A stretch of DNA of 64,000 nucleotides, taken from contig NZ_JAUUUU010000001.1 in NCBI RefSeq assembly GCF_030676955.1, positions 124,001 through 188,000 on the forward strand, given 5' to 3'. The position numbers were made by a program, and so were the translations under genes. This stretch comes from Porticoccus litoralis (GTDB lineage: Bacteria; Pseudomonadota; Gammaproteobacteria; Pseudomonadales; Porticoccaceae). How positions within the stretch are numbered: position 1 is the first letter of the stretch; each line of letters begins with the position of its first letter. Below the pieces are notes generated by a model that was not told where the DNA came from, ran no database searches, and saw only the letters and a program-made list of their open reading frames with translations. This document shows positions 26,763 to 36,524 of this stretch, in pieces.

Positions 26763-27910
26763 GCCAGCGGTGACTCCAGCAGGTCACTAAGCGCTTTCGC
26801 AGCAGCCTCGCTTCCTCCATGGCATAGGGACTCATGGAGCTCAGTAAAGCGTTGCTTCAGAAAGTGCGCGCGTTTTTGATTCTGGAACAGAGCTGTGACT
26901 TCATCGCTCAAATGCTCCACAGTGGCCTGGTCCTGCAACAGCTCCGGCACGAGAGATTCTTTTGCGAGCAAGTTGGGCAATGATACCCAGTCGACTTTCA
27001 GCATGCGTGATATCAGCGCGTACGTCCATTTACCAATGCGATAACTGACCACCATGGGCTTTTTGAACAGCATGGCTTCCAGCGCCGAGGTGCCAGAGGA
27101 AAGTAAAACCACGTCGGCAGCACACATGGCCACGTGGGACTGACCATTCAACAGATGACAGGGTAGCTCGGGGTAAAGCATCAGAATGTCTTTCAGCTGC
27201 GCCAGCCGTTCATCGCTGGCTGCCGGGATCAGCACCTGCAAGTCAGGTATCTGCTGCTTGCAAACAACGGCTGTATCCAGAAACAACCTGGCCAGAAACT
27301 CCACTTCCGAGGCTCGACTACCAGGCATCAAAGTCAGCACCTGGGCCCCTTCATCAATGCCCAACTGCTTTCTGGCTGCTTTGGTATCCGGTTGCAGAGG
27401 GATGTCGTCGGCCAAGGGGTGTCCCACACAGGCAACGGGCACACCGTGTTGGCGGTAGAAATCCGCCTCAAATGGAAACAGCGTAATCATCAGGTCAACG
27501 GCCTGGGCAATTTTTTTAATTCGCCCCTGACGCCAGGCCCAGACCGAGGGACTCACGTAGTGGGCTGTCCTGACCCCCTGCCTGCGAAGTTTAAGCTCCA
27601 GCCCCAAATTAAAGTCGGGAGAATCAATACCGATCACCAAGGAAAACTTCTGCTTGAGGAAGTGTTGGTAGAGGGCTCTGCGTATACCCAGCAGCTCAGG
27701 CAAGCGCTTTAACGGTTCCACCAGCCCCATCACTGACAGGCGATCCATAGGAAACAGGCTGTGGAAGCCCTCTGACTGCATTTTTGGGCCGCCAATGCCT
27801 TCAAACAGCGCATCGGTATACCGACTACGCAGAGCCTTAACCAATCCGGCACCAAGCTGATCGCCCGAGGACTCCCCAGCGATAATGCCTATTCGAATGG
27901 GTGTAGACAT
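26759..27910 (-). CDS. lpxB: Lipid A disaccharide synthase
   Basis: GT19 enzyme that joins UDP-diacylglucosamine and lipid X to form lipid A disaccharide at the inner membrane. N-terminal GIIAGESSGDQLGAGL, then FEGIGGPKMQSEGF, and the YVSPSVWAWRQGRI and LPGSRASEVEFLA motifs. 383 residues. It starts 9 bp after the lpxA stop, in the standard lpxD-fabZ-lpxA-lpxB order. Confidence 0.97.
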   Translation of the reverse strand: MSTPIRIGIIAGESSGDQLGAGLVKALRSRYTDALFEGIGGPKMQSEGFHSLFPMDRLSVMGLVEPLKRLPELLGIRRALYQHFLKQKFSLVIGIDSPDFNLGLELKLRRQGVRTAHYVSPSVWAWRQGRIKKIAQAVDLMITLFPFEADFYRQHGVPVACVGHPLADDIPLQPDTKAARKQLGIDEGAQVLTLMPGSRASEVEFLARLFLDTAVVCKQQIPDLQVLIPAASDERLAQLKDILMLYPELPCHLLNGQSHVAMCAADVVLLSSGTSALEAMLFKKPMVVSYRIGKWTYALISRMLKVDWVSLPNLLAKESLVPELLQDQATVEHLSDEVTALFQNQKRAHFLKQRFTELHESLCHGGSEAAAKALSDLLESPLA

Positions 27911-27919
27911 TTAAAGCAC

Positions 27920-28696
27920 TTAACGCTGCAAACCACGTTTTGATGCACGCACAGAGTCCACCAGCACTTGAACGACTGGCTGCTCTGCAGCAAGAGCCTG
28001 GATTTGCTCGAGAGCTTCCTCCAGAGGCAAACCCTGGCGGTAAATTATTTTGTAGGCTTTTTTGATGGCGGCAATCTGGTCTTTGTCAAAGCCCCGACGA
28101 CGAAGCCCTTCGCTGTTGATTGTCTTGGGAACCGTAGGTGTTCCAGCCGCCATAACATACGCGGGGATATCCTGGGTCAGGTATGCACCAGCCCCGATAA
28201 AACTGTGGGCGCCAACAGACACAAACTGGTGAATAAGCGCGTAGCCGGAAATAATTGCCCAGTCGCCCACATGAACATGCCCGGCCAGAGAGGCATTGTT
28301 GACCAGGATGCAGTTGTTGCCGACAACACTGTCATGACCAATGTGGACATACGCCATCAGCAGGTTGTCACTGCCAATGGATGTCAGCCCTTGATCTTGA
28401 ACGGTACCGCGGTGAATGGTGACACCCTCACGAATGGTATTGCTGTCACCAATAATCAGGCGAGTCGGTTCGCCTTTGTACTTGAGGTCTGGGGTATCTT
28501 CACCGATCGTGGAAAACTGGAAGATCCGGTTATTCTTGCCAATATCGGTAAGCGCCCTGACCACAACGTGTGAGTGAATGACGGTTCCATCACCGATTTT
28601 CACATCCGGTCCGATCAGGGTCCACGGACCGATGACGACGTCATCGCCAATGACAGCGCTGGGGTCAATAATTGCTCTGGGATCGATCTGAGACAT
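27920..28696 (-). CDS. lpxA: UDP-N-acetylglucosamine acyltransferase
   Basis: First step of lipid A synthesis: transfers a 3-hydroxyacyl chain from ACP to UDP-GlcNAc. 258 residues, with left-handed parallel beta-helix hexapeptide repeats across the N-terminal two-thirds (such as VIGDDVVIGPWTLIGPDVKI), catalytic histidine region LMAYVHIGHDSVVGNN, and the C-terminal helical domain with GLRRRGFDKDQI. It starts 4 bp from the fabZ stop. Confidence 0.97.
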   Translation of the reverse strand: MSQIDPRAIIDPSAVIGDDVVIGPWTLIGPDVKIGDGTVIHSHVVVRALTDIGKNNRIFQFSTIGEDTPDLKYKGEPTRLIIGDSNTIREGVTIHRGTVQDQGLTSIGSDNLLMAYVHIGHDSVVGNNCILVNNASLAGHVHVGDWAIISGYALIHQFVSVGAHSFIGAGAYLTQDIPAYVMAAGTPTVPKTINSEGLRRRGFDKDQIAAIKKAYKIIYRQGLPLEEALEQIQALAAEQPVVQVLVDSVRASKRGLQR

Positions 28697-28700
28697 GCAA

Positions 28701-29135
28701 TCAGGAAGTTTTCAAAGCACAGAGAATGGTCGCTTCGCAGGCCAGCTCACCCTCAACCGTTGCGCGGCATTTGAAGCGCCAGATAGTTCGTTTCACAGAG
28801 TCGATCTCCGCCTCAAGCATCAGGCGATCACCGGGAATGACCTGCTTTTTGAAGCGCACACCATCTACGCCTGCAAACAAATACAGTGCATTTTCATCAG
28901 CAAATTTGTTTTCCGTGACAAAGCCGAGAATGCCCGCGGCCTGTGCCATCGCCTCGATAATCATGACACCCGGAAATATCGGGGTATTGGGAAAATGGCC
29001 ATTAAAAACATCTTCGTTGGAGGTGATGTTTTTGTAAGCGAGAATCCGTTTACCCTCTTCCAGCTCAACCACCCGGTCGACCAATAAAAAGGGGTAACGA
29101 TGCGGCAAGCGCTGTTTTATCTCATTAATATCCAT
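28701..29135 (-). CDS. fabZ: 3-hydroxyacyl-ACP dehydratase FabZ
   Basis: Dehydrates 3-hydroxyacyl-ACP in fatty-acid elongation and competes with LpxA/LpxD for the same substrates. 144 residues, hot-dog fold. The start is IKQRLPHRYPFLLVDRV; the catalytic histidine and glutamate are in NGHFPNTPIFPGVMIIEAMAQAAG. It lies between lpxD and lpxA as usual. Confidence 0.97.
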   Translation of the reverse strand: MDINEIKQRLPHRYPFLLVDRVVELEEGKRILAYKNITSNEDVFNGHFPNTPIFPGVMIIEAMAQAAGILGFVTENKFADENALYLFAGVDGVRFKKQVIPGDRLMLEAEIDSVKRTIWRFKCRATVEGELACEATILCALKTS

Positions 29136-29172
29136 CAGCTTTTCTCAAATCTCAGCAAAGTTAGAAAACCCG

Positions 29173-30189
29173 TCAAGGCAGTTTTTTTTCTAATTCCCTG
29201 ATGCGGTTAGCCAACTGATCCAGTTGGTTAAAACGAACAGCACTTTTTTTCCAATCCCTGAACTTGCTAAACATGGTGCCGGAAGAATAGGCGCCCGGCT
29301 CCTTCAGTGATTTTGTGATGACGGCAGCCGCTGTCAAATGGACTCCGTCGCAGAGTGTCACATGTCCGACTGAGCCGGACCTGGCAGCAAAAATACAATT
29401 CTTGCCAACCACCGTACTACCCGCCACACCTGCGTAACAGGCCATGGCGGTATTTTCTCCAATCTGGACGTTATGCGCGACTTGCACATGATTATCCAGA
29501 ATCACCCCATCTTCGATAATGGTGTTTCCAAGTGCACCCCGATCAATGGTGGTACAAGCTCCGATTTCCACATGATTCCCGATGACAACTGACCCAAGTT
29601 GGTGAATCTTGACCCAACGACCCTGGTTTGGCGCAAAGCCGAAACCATCCGCACCGATAACCGCACCACTATGAATGGTCACGTGGCTGCCAATCTGCAC
29701 AGCATGGTAAATACTGACATTGGCAGCTATCCGGCAGTCGCTACCGATGACCGAATCATCACCCACATGGGTTCCAGAGCCTATGCGGGTATTCGCACCA
29801 ACTCTAACTCCTTCACCAATCACGGCAAAGGGACCAACCGAAGCGCTGGGATCAACGTTGGCGGATTCAGCAATCACTGCCTGTGGGTGGATGCCGACTT
29901 CAGGCAATGGAGCATCATCGAACAGAGCCGTGGCCAGTGCATACCCAAGATACGGGTTGGCCATAATGAGCGCATTTCCGCTGTAATCTTCTGCCGCGTC
30001 AGAATCCAGAATGACTGCCGCTGCGGCTGTGCTGTCCAGGTAGTGCCGGTAAGCAGGGTTAGCGAGAAAGCTTAACTCCTGCGAACAAGCTTCACGCAAT
30101 GTGTTGAGCCCCTCCACACGCGCAGTGGTGTCACCACGTACCTCCGCGCCGATCTTCTCAGCGATTTCTGCCAGTGAAAAACCGGACAC
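29173..30189 (-). CDS. lpxD: UDP-3-O-(3-hydroxyacyl)glucosamine N-acyltransferase
   Basis: Third lipid A step, adding the N-linked hydroxyacyl chain. 338 residues: an N-terminal uridine-binding domain (SLAEIAEKIGAEVRGD), a long hexapeptide-repeat beta-helix, the catalytic-histidine stretch ILDNHVQVAHNVQIGENT, and a C-terminal helix (FNQLDQLANRIRELEKKL). GTG start, 21 bp after the ompH-like stop. Confidence 0.97.
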   Translation of the reverse strand: MSGFSLAEIAEKIGAEVRGDTTARVEGLNTLREACSQELSFLANPAYRHYLDSTAAAAVILDSDAAEDYSGNALIMANPYLGYALATALFDDAPLPEVGIHPQAVIAESANVDPSASVGPFAVIGEGVRVGANTRIGSGTHVGDDSVIGSDCRIAANVSIYHAVQIGSHVTIHSGAVIGADGFGFAPNQGRWVKIHQLGSVVIGNHVEIGACTTIDRGALGNTIIEDGVILDNHVQVAHNVQIGENTAMACYAGVAGSTVVGKNCIFAARSGSVGHVTLCDGVHLTAAAVITKSLKEPGAYSSGTMFSKFRDWKKSAVRFNQLDQLANRIRELEKKLP

Positions 30190-30210
30190 GGCTATCTACC
30201 TGAATATAGC

Positions 30211-30741
30211 TTATTGTGTTTTCTTGTTGAGACGATCAGTCAACTTTGCAGTGACGTCAAGGCTTGGCGCTGCAGTGACGACAGCTTCCGAGCTCAACAA
30301 CAGAACGATACCTTCTTCTTCAATCAGCTCCTGCAGAGCTTCTCCCGCTTTGGGGCGAAGCTCCTGAACAATACTGTTTTGCAGGGCTTGCTGATCACCT
30401 TGAATTTTACGAGTGATCAGCTCCAGATCTGCACGGAGATATTCCATCTTCTTCTGAGCATCGGCCACCTGCTCTTGAGACCAAGTCATTCCCTGGGTAT
30501 CGATTTCCTTTTTTAGTGCCTTCATTTCTGACACGGTAGACTCATACTTGCCCTGCAGAGTCGCAAACTCAGACTCGCCTTTCTTCTGTTTCATTCTGGC
30601 CTTGGCCACCTCAGTGCCAAAAATGGCCTTACCGAAATCCACCACTGCAATATTGCCGCCCGCTGACTGGCCCTCTGCAGCAAACAAGGAAGAGGTGAAA
30701 CCCACAACCACGGCCATTACCAAAATCTTTGCTATACGCAC
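30211..30741 (-). CDS. Periplasmic chaperone OmpH/Skp family
   Basis: 176-residue periplasmic chaperone for outer-membrane proteins in transit to BamA. Residues 1-22 look like a signal peptide (ILVMAVVVGFTSSLFA|AEG). The body is the Skp beta strand NIAVVDFGKAIFGTEVAKA, a long charged coiled coil (about 45-125) forming the tentacles, and a C-terminal strand VLLLSSEAVVTAAP. GTG start. Located directly downstream of bamA and upstream of lpxD, as skp is in E. coli and Pseudomonas. Confidence 0.92.
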   Translation of the reverse strand: MRIAKILVMAVVVGFTSSLFAAEGQSAGGNIAVVDFGKAIFGTEVAKARMKQKKGESEFATLQGKYESTVSEMKALKKEIDTQGMTWSQEQVADAQKKMEYLRADLELITRKIQGDQQALQNSIVQELRPKAGEALQELIEEEGIVLLLSSEAVVTAAPSLDVTAKLTDRLNKKTQ

Positions 30742-30772
30742 ACTAGCTCTCCGTTGAAATTAACTGATGTTC

Positions 30773-33100
30773 TTAAAATGTTTGTCCCAAGGAAAACTGG
30801 AACACTTCCTTCTCATCTTCCCCACCCGGATTTAACGGGAACGCCAGACTGGCAGTAATGGGACCAAAACCGCTGATCCAGGTTCCGCCAATACCCAGGG
30901 AGTAGCGTAAATCACCGAGATCGGGCTCCTGACAGAAATCGTCATCCTTGTCACCACAATCAGTGTCAAAAACATTACCCGCATCAAGGAAAGCCGCGGC
31001 CTGGATACTACGCTGGTCTTTAATAAATGGCACCGGGAATAGAACTTCCACACTACCTACGACAAGCATGTTACCCCCAAATGGGTCATCATCATTGTCG
31101 AAGGGGTTATCGGGATCCGGCGTTTCACGGGGCCCAAGAGTATTCTTCTTATAGCCGCGGACAGATCCCCAGCCTCCACCAAAGTAGTTTTTGAAAAACG
31201 GCAGGCGATCCCCTGAACCATAACTGTCACCGTAGCCCAAGTCCGTGCGCATACGTAGCGTCAGACTCTCTGACAGGGGACGAAAGTACTGGCCGGCATA
31301 GGAGGTTTTGTAATATTCAAGGTCGCTGCCAGGAACTGAAAATTCGACCGCTACCCGGTGCGAAATACCCGCAGTGCTCAAGTTGGCACGGTTGAGTGTG
31401 GAATAGCCCCAGTTGAAACTGGTGGTAAAGGTGGTGAAGTCTTCGCCATTCTCATCGATAAATTCCAGAATTTCCTCTGAGGGGAAAGACCCAGGCTTCA
31501 GCTCCAGAACCTCCAGCCCCAGGCCAAAACCGATACTGGAGACATCCGAGATCGGGTATGAGAATGTTAGTGACCCACCCATACTGTCCGTGCTGTAGTT
31601 GGAAACGTTTACCTCTTCGTAGTCTGTCTCACGCATAAACACGGAAAACCCCGCGCCAATACCGTCACGGGTGAAATAGGGGTTGCTGGCACTGAAACCA
31701 TAGTTGGTGGTGTAGGCACTCTGATTAAGGTTGATTGACACATTGTTACCAGTACCCAAGAAGTTTCTCTCGGAAATATTGGCACCCAGTACCAGACCAT
31801 AGGTCTGGGCAAAACCGACACTCGCACCAATACTTCCTGAGGGCTGCTCTTCAACCGTGTAGATCACATCCACCTGGTCATTGGTACCGGGAACTTGTTG
31901 AGTATCCACCTGCACCTCTTTGAAATACCCCAGGCGGTTAAGGCGTACTTTTGAGTGCTCGATCTTAGCAGTCGAGGCCGACGCCCCTTCCATCTGGCGC
32001 ATTTCCCGTCTTAACACTTCATCCATGGTTTTGGTATTACCGCGAAACTCAATGCGGCGAACATAAGCGCGCTTACCTGGGTTGACGAAGAAGGTCACTT
32101 TGGCCGTTTTGTTGTCTTCATTGACCTCCGGGATTCCTTTGACTTCAGCAAAGGTATACCCCTCATTGCCCAGGCGATCCTTGATTATTTCTGAAGTGTT
32201 GGTCATCTCCAGTTGGGAAAAGGTCTGTTCCTTTTTCAGGCGTACCAGGCTTCTGATTTCCCCTTCAGAAATCACCAGATCACCCGCCAGAGCGATTTCG
32301 TCTACGGTATAAACGTCCCCCTCATTCAGGTTGACCGTCACAAATACCGACTGCCTATCAGGGCTGATGGCCACCTGCGTGGTTTCAATGGAAAACTTCA
32401 GGTACCCACGATTCAGATAAAAAGACTCAATACGCTCCAGGTCGCCTGACAGCTTCTCCTTGGAATATTTATCATCGTTGAAAACCCAGGACAGGATATT
32501 GCTAGTCTTCAGTTCAAAGAGGGAAAGTATTTCATCGGCATCGAAGGCCCGGGCACCCACCACATTGATGTGCTTGATGGACGCCACTTCACCTTCATCC
32601 ACCTTAATATGAACCCCAACGCGATTACGTGGCAGCTCTTCAATATCGGCAGTCACTGTGGCCCCATAGCGTCCCTGGCCAACATACTGGCGCTCCAGCT
32701 CTCTGGACATACCCTCCAGCACCGCCTGACGGAAAATCTGCCCTTCCGCCAAACCATTGTCCCGCAGCGCTTTCAGCAAATCTTCTTCTGGAATCGCTTT
32801 GTTACCCGACAGCTTGATCTCTGCCATTGCCGGCCGCTCCTTCACGGTGACAATCAGAATGCCACCATCGCGGGAGATGCGAATATCATCAAAATAGCCA
32901 GTTCGAAACAGTGACCGGGTGGCCCGTCGTACGGTATTTTCATCAATCAGATCGCCAACGCTCAGGGGCATGGAGGCAAATACAGTGCCTGATGAGACCC
33001 GTTGAAGGCCATCGATACGAATATCCTCGACCTGAAACACTTCCGCGCGAACAGCTAAAGCGAACAAACAAAGGGAGAGCAACAGATAAAAGCGTTTCAT
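30773..33100 (-). CDS. bamA: Outer-membrane protein assembly factor BamA
   Basis: Central Omp85 protein that folds beta-barrel proteins into the outer membrane; partner of the BamC encoded at 54.3 kb. 775 residues: signal peptide (about 1-19, ending AVRA), five POTRA domains (about 20-420, starting FQVEDIRIDGLQRVS), then a 16-strand barrel. The VRGY-type motif of the barrel lid is present as GWGSVRGYKKNTLGP, and the last residue is a phenylalanine in FQFSLGQTF, the C-terminal signal of outer-membrane barrels. It follows rseP by 39 bp. Confidence 0.98.
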   Translation of the reverse strand: MKRFYLLLSLCLFALAVRAEVFQVEDIRIDGLQRVSSGTVFASMPLSVGDLIDENTVRRATRSLFRTGYFDDIRISRDGGILIVTVKERPAMAEIKLSGNKAIPEEDLLKALRDNGLAEGQIFRQAVLEGMSRELERQYVGQGRYGATVTADIEELPRNRVGVHIKVDEGEVASIKHINVVGARAFDADEILSLFELKTSNILSWVFNDDKYSKEKLSGDLERIESFYLNRGYLKFSIETTQVAISPDRQSVFVTVNLNEGDVYTVDEIALAGDLVISEGEIRSLVRLKKEQTFSQLEMTNTSEIIKDRLGNEGYTFAEVKGIPEVNEDNKTAKVTFFVNPGKRAYVRRIEFRGNTKTMDEVLRREMRQMEGASASTAKIEHSKVRLNRLGYFKEVQVDTQQVPGTNDQVDVIYTVEEQPSGSIGASVGFAQTYGLVLGANISERNFLGTGNNVSINLNQSAYTTNYGFSASNPYFTRDGIGAGFSVFMRETDYEEVNVSNYSTDSMGGSLTFSYPISDVSSIGFGLGLEVLELKPGSFPSEEILEFIDENGEDFTTFTTSFNWGYSTLNRANLSTAGISHRVAVEFSVPGSDLEYYKTSYAGQYFRPLSESLTLRMRTDLGYGDSYGSGDRLPFFKNYFGGGWGSVRGYKKNTLGPRETPDPDNPFDNDDDPFGGNMLVVGSVEVLFPVPFIKDQRSIQAAAFLDAGNVFDTDCGDKDDDFCQEPDLGDLRYSLGIGGTWISGFGPITASLAFPLNPGGEDEKEVFQFSLGQTF

Positions 33101-33139
33101 GAAGACCGGAATTCTCTTGATTCTTGTTCGTTTTAACAG

Positions 33140-34495
33140 CTACAGCCGCATTAGGTCATTGTATAGGGCAAGCAACATCAGCCCAATCACCAAAAACATG
33201 CCCACCCGAAAGCCCATCATCTGGATTTTCTCGGGAACCGGTGAGCCTTTTACTGCTTCGATGATGTAATACATCAGATGACCCCCATCCAGAACCGGGA
33301 TGGGCAGCAAATTCAATACACCCAAGCTGACACTCAAAAAAGCCAAAAAGCCGAGATAAGCGGTCAGACCATATTGGGCAGAAGCGCCCGCCACTTTAGC
33401 AATGGTGATGGGTCCACTCAAGTGTTTTGCGGAAATCAGTCCCATCAACATCTTTTTGACTGAGTCGAGGATTAATACCGAGGTATTCCAGGTTTGCTCC
33501 ACCCCTCTGCCGAAGGCTTCTAACAGGCTGTAATTCGTTTTCCGAACCAAGTGATCTGGCCATTCGGGGATACGCACGCTCATGCCGACTTGACCAATTT
33601 CCGTACCGTCTTCAGCCGCCGTCGCTTTGGGAACAACCGTTGTTTCAAAGCGCTGCTCTCCCCTCTGTACCTGCAACAGAATTTCCTCCCCGGGGCGGGC
33701 TCGCACGTAAGCAACCCAGGCTGACCAGTCTGGCATGGCTTCGCCACCGGCGCTGATCACCTGATCACCTGACTGTAAACCCGCAAGATCCGCAGGATCA
33801 CCCGGCACCACTTCATCTGCCACAGGTAATATCTGTGGCGTGTAGAGCACGATACCAAGACTAGAAACGGGGTCGGGTTCATCCGCCCTGGACAGCCACT
33901 CCTGAAGCTCCCCTTCATAATCAGAGGGGAGAGAATCGCCGGGCTGTTTCACGGTGAAAGTGATCTTGCCGGTCTCGCCTATGCGCCCCACCAGTTTTTC
34001 ATTCAATGCCTGCCAGGTAGGTGTCGACCGGCCATCGACAGCGATGATTTCCTGACCGGCTTGTAATCCCGCCGATTCAGCAACAGAGCCAGGTGAAACG
34101 CCACTGATAACAGGAGCAATCCCAGTCACGCCCACGGCGTAAAAGATCCAGTATATAAGTACGGCAAGAATAAAATTGGCTATTGGGCCCGCAGCCACCA
34201 CCGCCATCCGCTGCCAGACGGGTTTACGGGTAAACGCATATGGCAGGTCGCTCTCAGCTACATCCCCCTCGCGCTCATCCACCATGCGCACATAGCCGCC
34301 CAGCGGTAGGGCTGCCACGACAAATTCTGTGCCCAGCTTGTCCTTCCAACGCAAAAGCGGACTTCCAAATCCGACGGAAAAGCGCAGAACTTTAATACCA
34401 CAGCGCCGAGCAACCCAAAAATGGCCGAATTCATGGAAAGTTACCAAAACACCTAGTGCTAGCAGGGTAAAAAAAATCGTCTGAATCAGTTCCAT
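33140..34495 (-). CDS. rseP: Site-2 zinc metalloprotease RseP
   Basis: Intramembrane protease that completes cleavage of anti-sigma factors such as RseA and clears signal peptides. The zinc motif HEFGH is at about residues 21-25 in the first membrane helix, and the third ligand is in NLLPIPVLDGGHL near the C-terminus. Two periplasmic PDZ domains lie between (VISGVSPGSVAESAGLQAGQEI; PGDPADLAGLQSGDQVI). The ATG overlaps the dxr stop (TGATG); 451 residues. Confidence 0.97.
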   Translation of the reverse strand: MELIQTIFFTLLALGVLVTFHEFGHFWVARRCGIKVLRFSVGFGSPLLRWKDKLGTEFVVAALPLGGYVRMVDEREGDVAESDLPYAFTRKPVWQRMAVVAAGPIANFILAVLIYWIFYAVGVTGIAPVISGVSPGSVAESAGLQAGQEIIAVDGRSTPTWQALNEKLVGRIGETGKITFTVKQPGDSLPSDYEGELQEWLSRADEPDPVSSLGIVLYTPQILPVADEVVPGDPADLAGLQSGDQVISAGGEAMPDWSAWVAYVRARPGEEILLQVQRGEQRFETTVVPKATAAEDGTEIGQVGMSVRIPEWPDHLVRKTNYSLLEAFGRGVEQTWNTSVLILDSVKKMLMGLISAKHLSGPITIAKVAGASAQYGLTAYLGFLAFLSVSLGVLNLLPIPVLDGGHLMYYIIEAVKGSPVPEKIQMMGFRVGMFLVIGLMLLALYNDLMRL

Positions 34496-35679
34496 CAATG
34501 TTTTCCGGATCGCTCTCTAATGATGTCTCTCGCGGCCTGCCTGGCCGCCAGATCGCATGCTTGGACCACATCCAGAGACGCGGGTTCAGGCAGCTCAGCG
34601 TGCTGAAGCACTTCTTCAACAACTTGAGCAATCCCAGTAAATTCAAGCTCACCTGCCAGAAAGGCCTCAACAGCCACTTCGTTGGCCGCATTGAGTACTG
34701 CAGGCCCGCTGGCACCGATCCTGGCAGCGTCCATAGCCAACCTCAAACAGGGAAATCGCTCCAGATCGGGAGCTTCAAAATCCAGCCGCGCGGTTTGAAT
34801 CATGTCCAGACTTGCGACCCCGGAAAAAATTCTCTCCGGCCACGCAAGGGCGTGAGCAATTGGTGTTCTCATGTCCGGATTACCCAGCTGGGCCAAAATG
34901 GAGCCGTCGATATACTCCACCATGGAATGAATCACACTCTGAGGATGGATAACCACTTCAATATCGTCCGGAGTCAGGCCAAACAACCAGCAGGCCTCAA
35001 TCAACTCAAGCCCCTTGTTCATCATGGTTGCCGAATCAACAGAAATTTTTCTGCCCATCTGCCAGTTTGGGTGTGCACAGGCCTGCTCAGGTGTCATCGC
35101 CGACAGTTCTGCGAGGGGAGTTTGCCGGAATGGACCACCAGATGCTGTCAACAGAACTTTCTTCACACCCATGCGAGTGTGCGTCTGATAACCCTCGGGC
35201 AGGCACTGAAAGATCGCGTTGTGTTCACTGTCGATAGGCAACAGGGTAGCACCGGCCTGGTGAACGGCATCCATGAACAAGTCGCCAGCCATGACCAACG
35301 CTTCTTTATTCGCCAGCAATACTTTTTTTCCCGCTTCTGCAGCAGCAATCGTCGGTCGCAATCCAACGGCACCGACAATGGCAGCCATCACCATATCCAC
35401 CTCGGGATGACTGGCCACCTGACAAAGTCCCTCTTCACCAAAAAGCACTTCTGTATCAGGACTGACTGTTTGCAGCTGCTCTGCCAGCACAAGGGATGAC
35501 GGCTTATCCGCCACGACCGCATATCGAGGTTTAAAAGTCTCACAAAGAGATGCCAGCTTTGCTATCTGGGTGTGGGCTGTCAGTGCAAAAACGGAGAATC
35601 GCTCGGGATGCCGTGACACCACATCGAGGGTACTGTCACCAATGGAGCCTGTCGCACCTAATACCGTCAGATACTGCAT
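34495..35679 (-). CDS. dxr: 1-deoxy-D-xylulose-5-phosphate reductoisomerase
   Basis: Second MEP-pathway enzyme: NADPH-dependent conversion of DXP to MEP. 394 residues. The NADPH motif is TVLGATGSIGDSTLDVV at the N-terminus; the metal/substrate region is LPIDSEHNAIFQCL and KKVLLTASGGPF, and MGRKISVDSATMMNKGLE is the flexible-loop signature. With ispD and ispF elsewhere in the window, three MEP steps are covered. Coupled to rseP by overlap. Confidence 0.97.
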   Translation of the reverse strand: MQYLTVLGATGSIGDSTLDVVSRHPERFSVFALTAHTQIAKLASLCETFKPRYAVVADKPSSLVLAEQLQTVSPDTEVLFGEEGLCQVASHPEVDMVMAAIVGAVGLRPTIAAAEAGKKVLLANKEALVMAGDLFMDAVHQAGATLLPIDSEHNAIFQCLPEGYQTHTRMGVKKVLLTASGGPFRQTPLAELSAMTPEQACAHPNWQMGRKISVDSATMMNKGLELIEACWLFGLTPDDIEVVIHPQSVIHSMVEYIDGSILAQLGNPDMRTPIAHALAWPERIFSGVASLDMIQTARLDFEAPDLERFPCLRLAMDAARIGASGPAVLNAANEVAVEAFLAGELEFTGIAQVVEEVLQHAELPEPASLDVVQACDLAARQAARDIIRERSGKH

Positions 35680-35681
35680 GA

Positions 35682-36524
35682 TTAAAACTGTATACCACTG
35701 GAGAGAAAAATCAGGGTAAACAGCGGCAGCGCCGCTGTGATGCTATCCACGCGATCCAGCACGCCACCGTGACCCGGAAGAATCTTGCCACTATCTTTAA
35801 CACCCCTGTGACGCTTGACCATACTCTCCAGTAAATCCCCCAGTACAGATGCAAGGGTTGTCACCATAACGATGGCAAACAGAATCAGCCAATCCTGAGA
35901 GGACAATTCGAACCAAAGCCCAAGAACCACCACCAATAGCACATTCGCCAAAACGCCCCCCAAAAGCCCCTCGAGGGTTTTTTTCGGGCTAACGTTGAAT
36001 GCCAGACTATGACGACCAAATTTGCGGCCAGAGAAAAAGGCGCCAATATCTGCAAGAGCAACAATCATCACCACCAGCAGAATCAACCAGGGACCGTGTT
36101 CACTGTAGCTCAAGAGCACAACAGCGACCCATGTTGGCACCAGCACAAAAGCACCCATGATAGCCCGCACGGGTTTATGTCCCCATAACAGCGCACTTGA
36201 TGGGTAACCCTGCACCCACAGCAGCGCCAACGCCCACCAGGGGGTCATCGCCACCAGCAGACTATGGCCCACTGACAATCCGGGAGGCGCATCCACTCTC
36301 AGCCCCATCTGATAGGCTGCAGCAGCCAGCAAGACTGCCATTAACATTACGTATACGATCCGCCATGCCGGCGATTCCAGCCCGGCCAAATCCGACCATT
36401 CCCAGGCGGCATAAACCACCACAACGGCCACCATCAAGGAGAAACCCAAGGGGCTGAGCAGAAACAGCGCTGCCAGAAACAGTGCCGCCAACACTAATGC
36501 CGTTATTACCCGCTGCTTAAGCAT
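35682..36524 (-). CDS. cdsA: Phosphatidate cytidylyltransferase
   Basis: Makes CDP-diacylglycerol, the precursor of all major phospholipids. Multi-pass inner-membrane protein with about eight hydrophobic segments; the C-terminal CDS signature SMVKRHRGVKDSGKILPGHGGVLDRVDS is present. I chose the ATG at 36524 (280 residues, MLKQRVITALVLAALF), which overlaps the uppS stop by 8 bp; a GTG at 36542 would add six residues and more overlap. Confidence 0.95.
   Translation of the reverse strand: MLKQRVITALVLAALFLAALFLLSPLGFSLMVAVVVVYAAWEWSDLAGLESPAWRIVYVMLMAVLLAAAAYQMGLRVDAPPGLSVGHSLLVAMTPWWALALLWVQGYPSSALLWGHKPVRAIMGAFVLVPTWVAVVLLSYSEHGPWLILLVVMIVALADIGAFFSGRKFGRHSLAFNVSPKKTLEGLLGGVLANVLLVVVLGLWFELSSQDWLILFAIVMVTTLASVLGDLLESMVKRHRGVKDSGKILPGHGGVLDRVDSITAALPLFTLIFLSSGIQF

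Noticed and set aside
34498..35499. 333-codon plus-strand open frame opposite dxr
   Set aside because: It is the complement of a fully conserved dxr reading frame; the translation has no recognisable family and is a shadow of codon bias.
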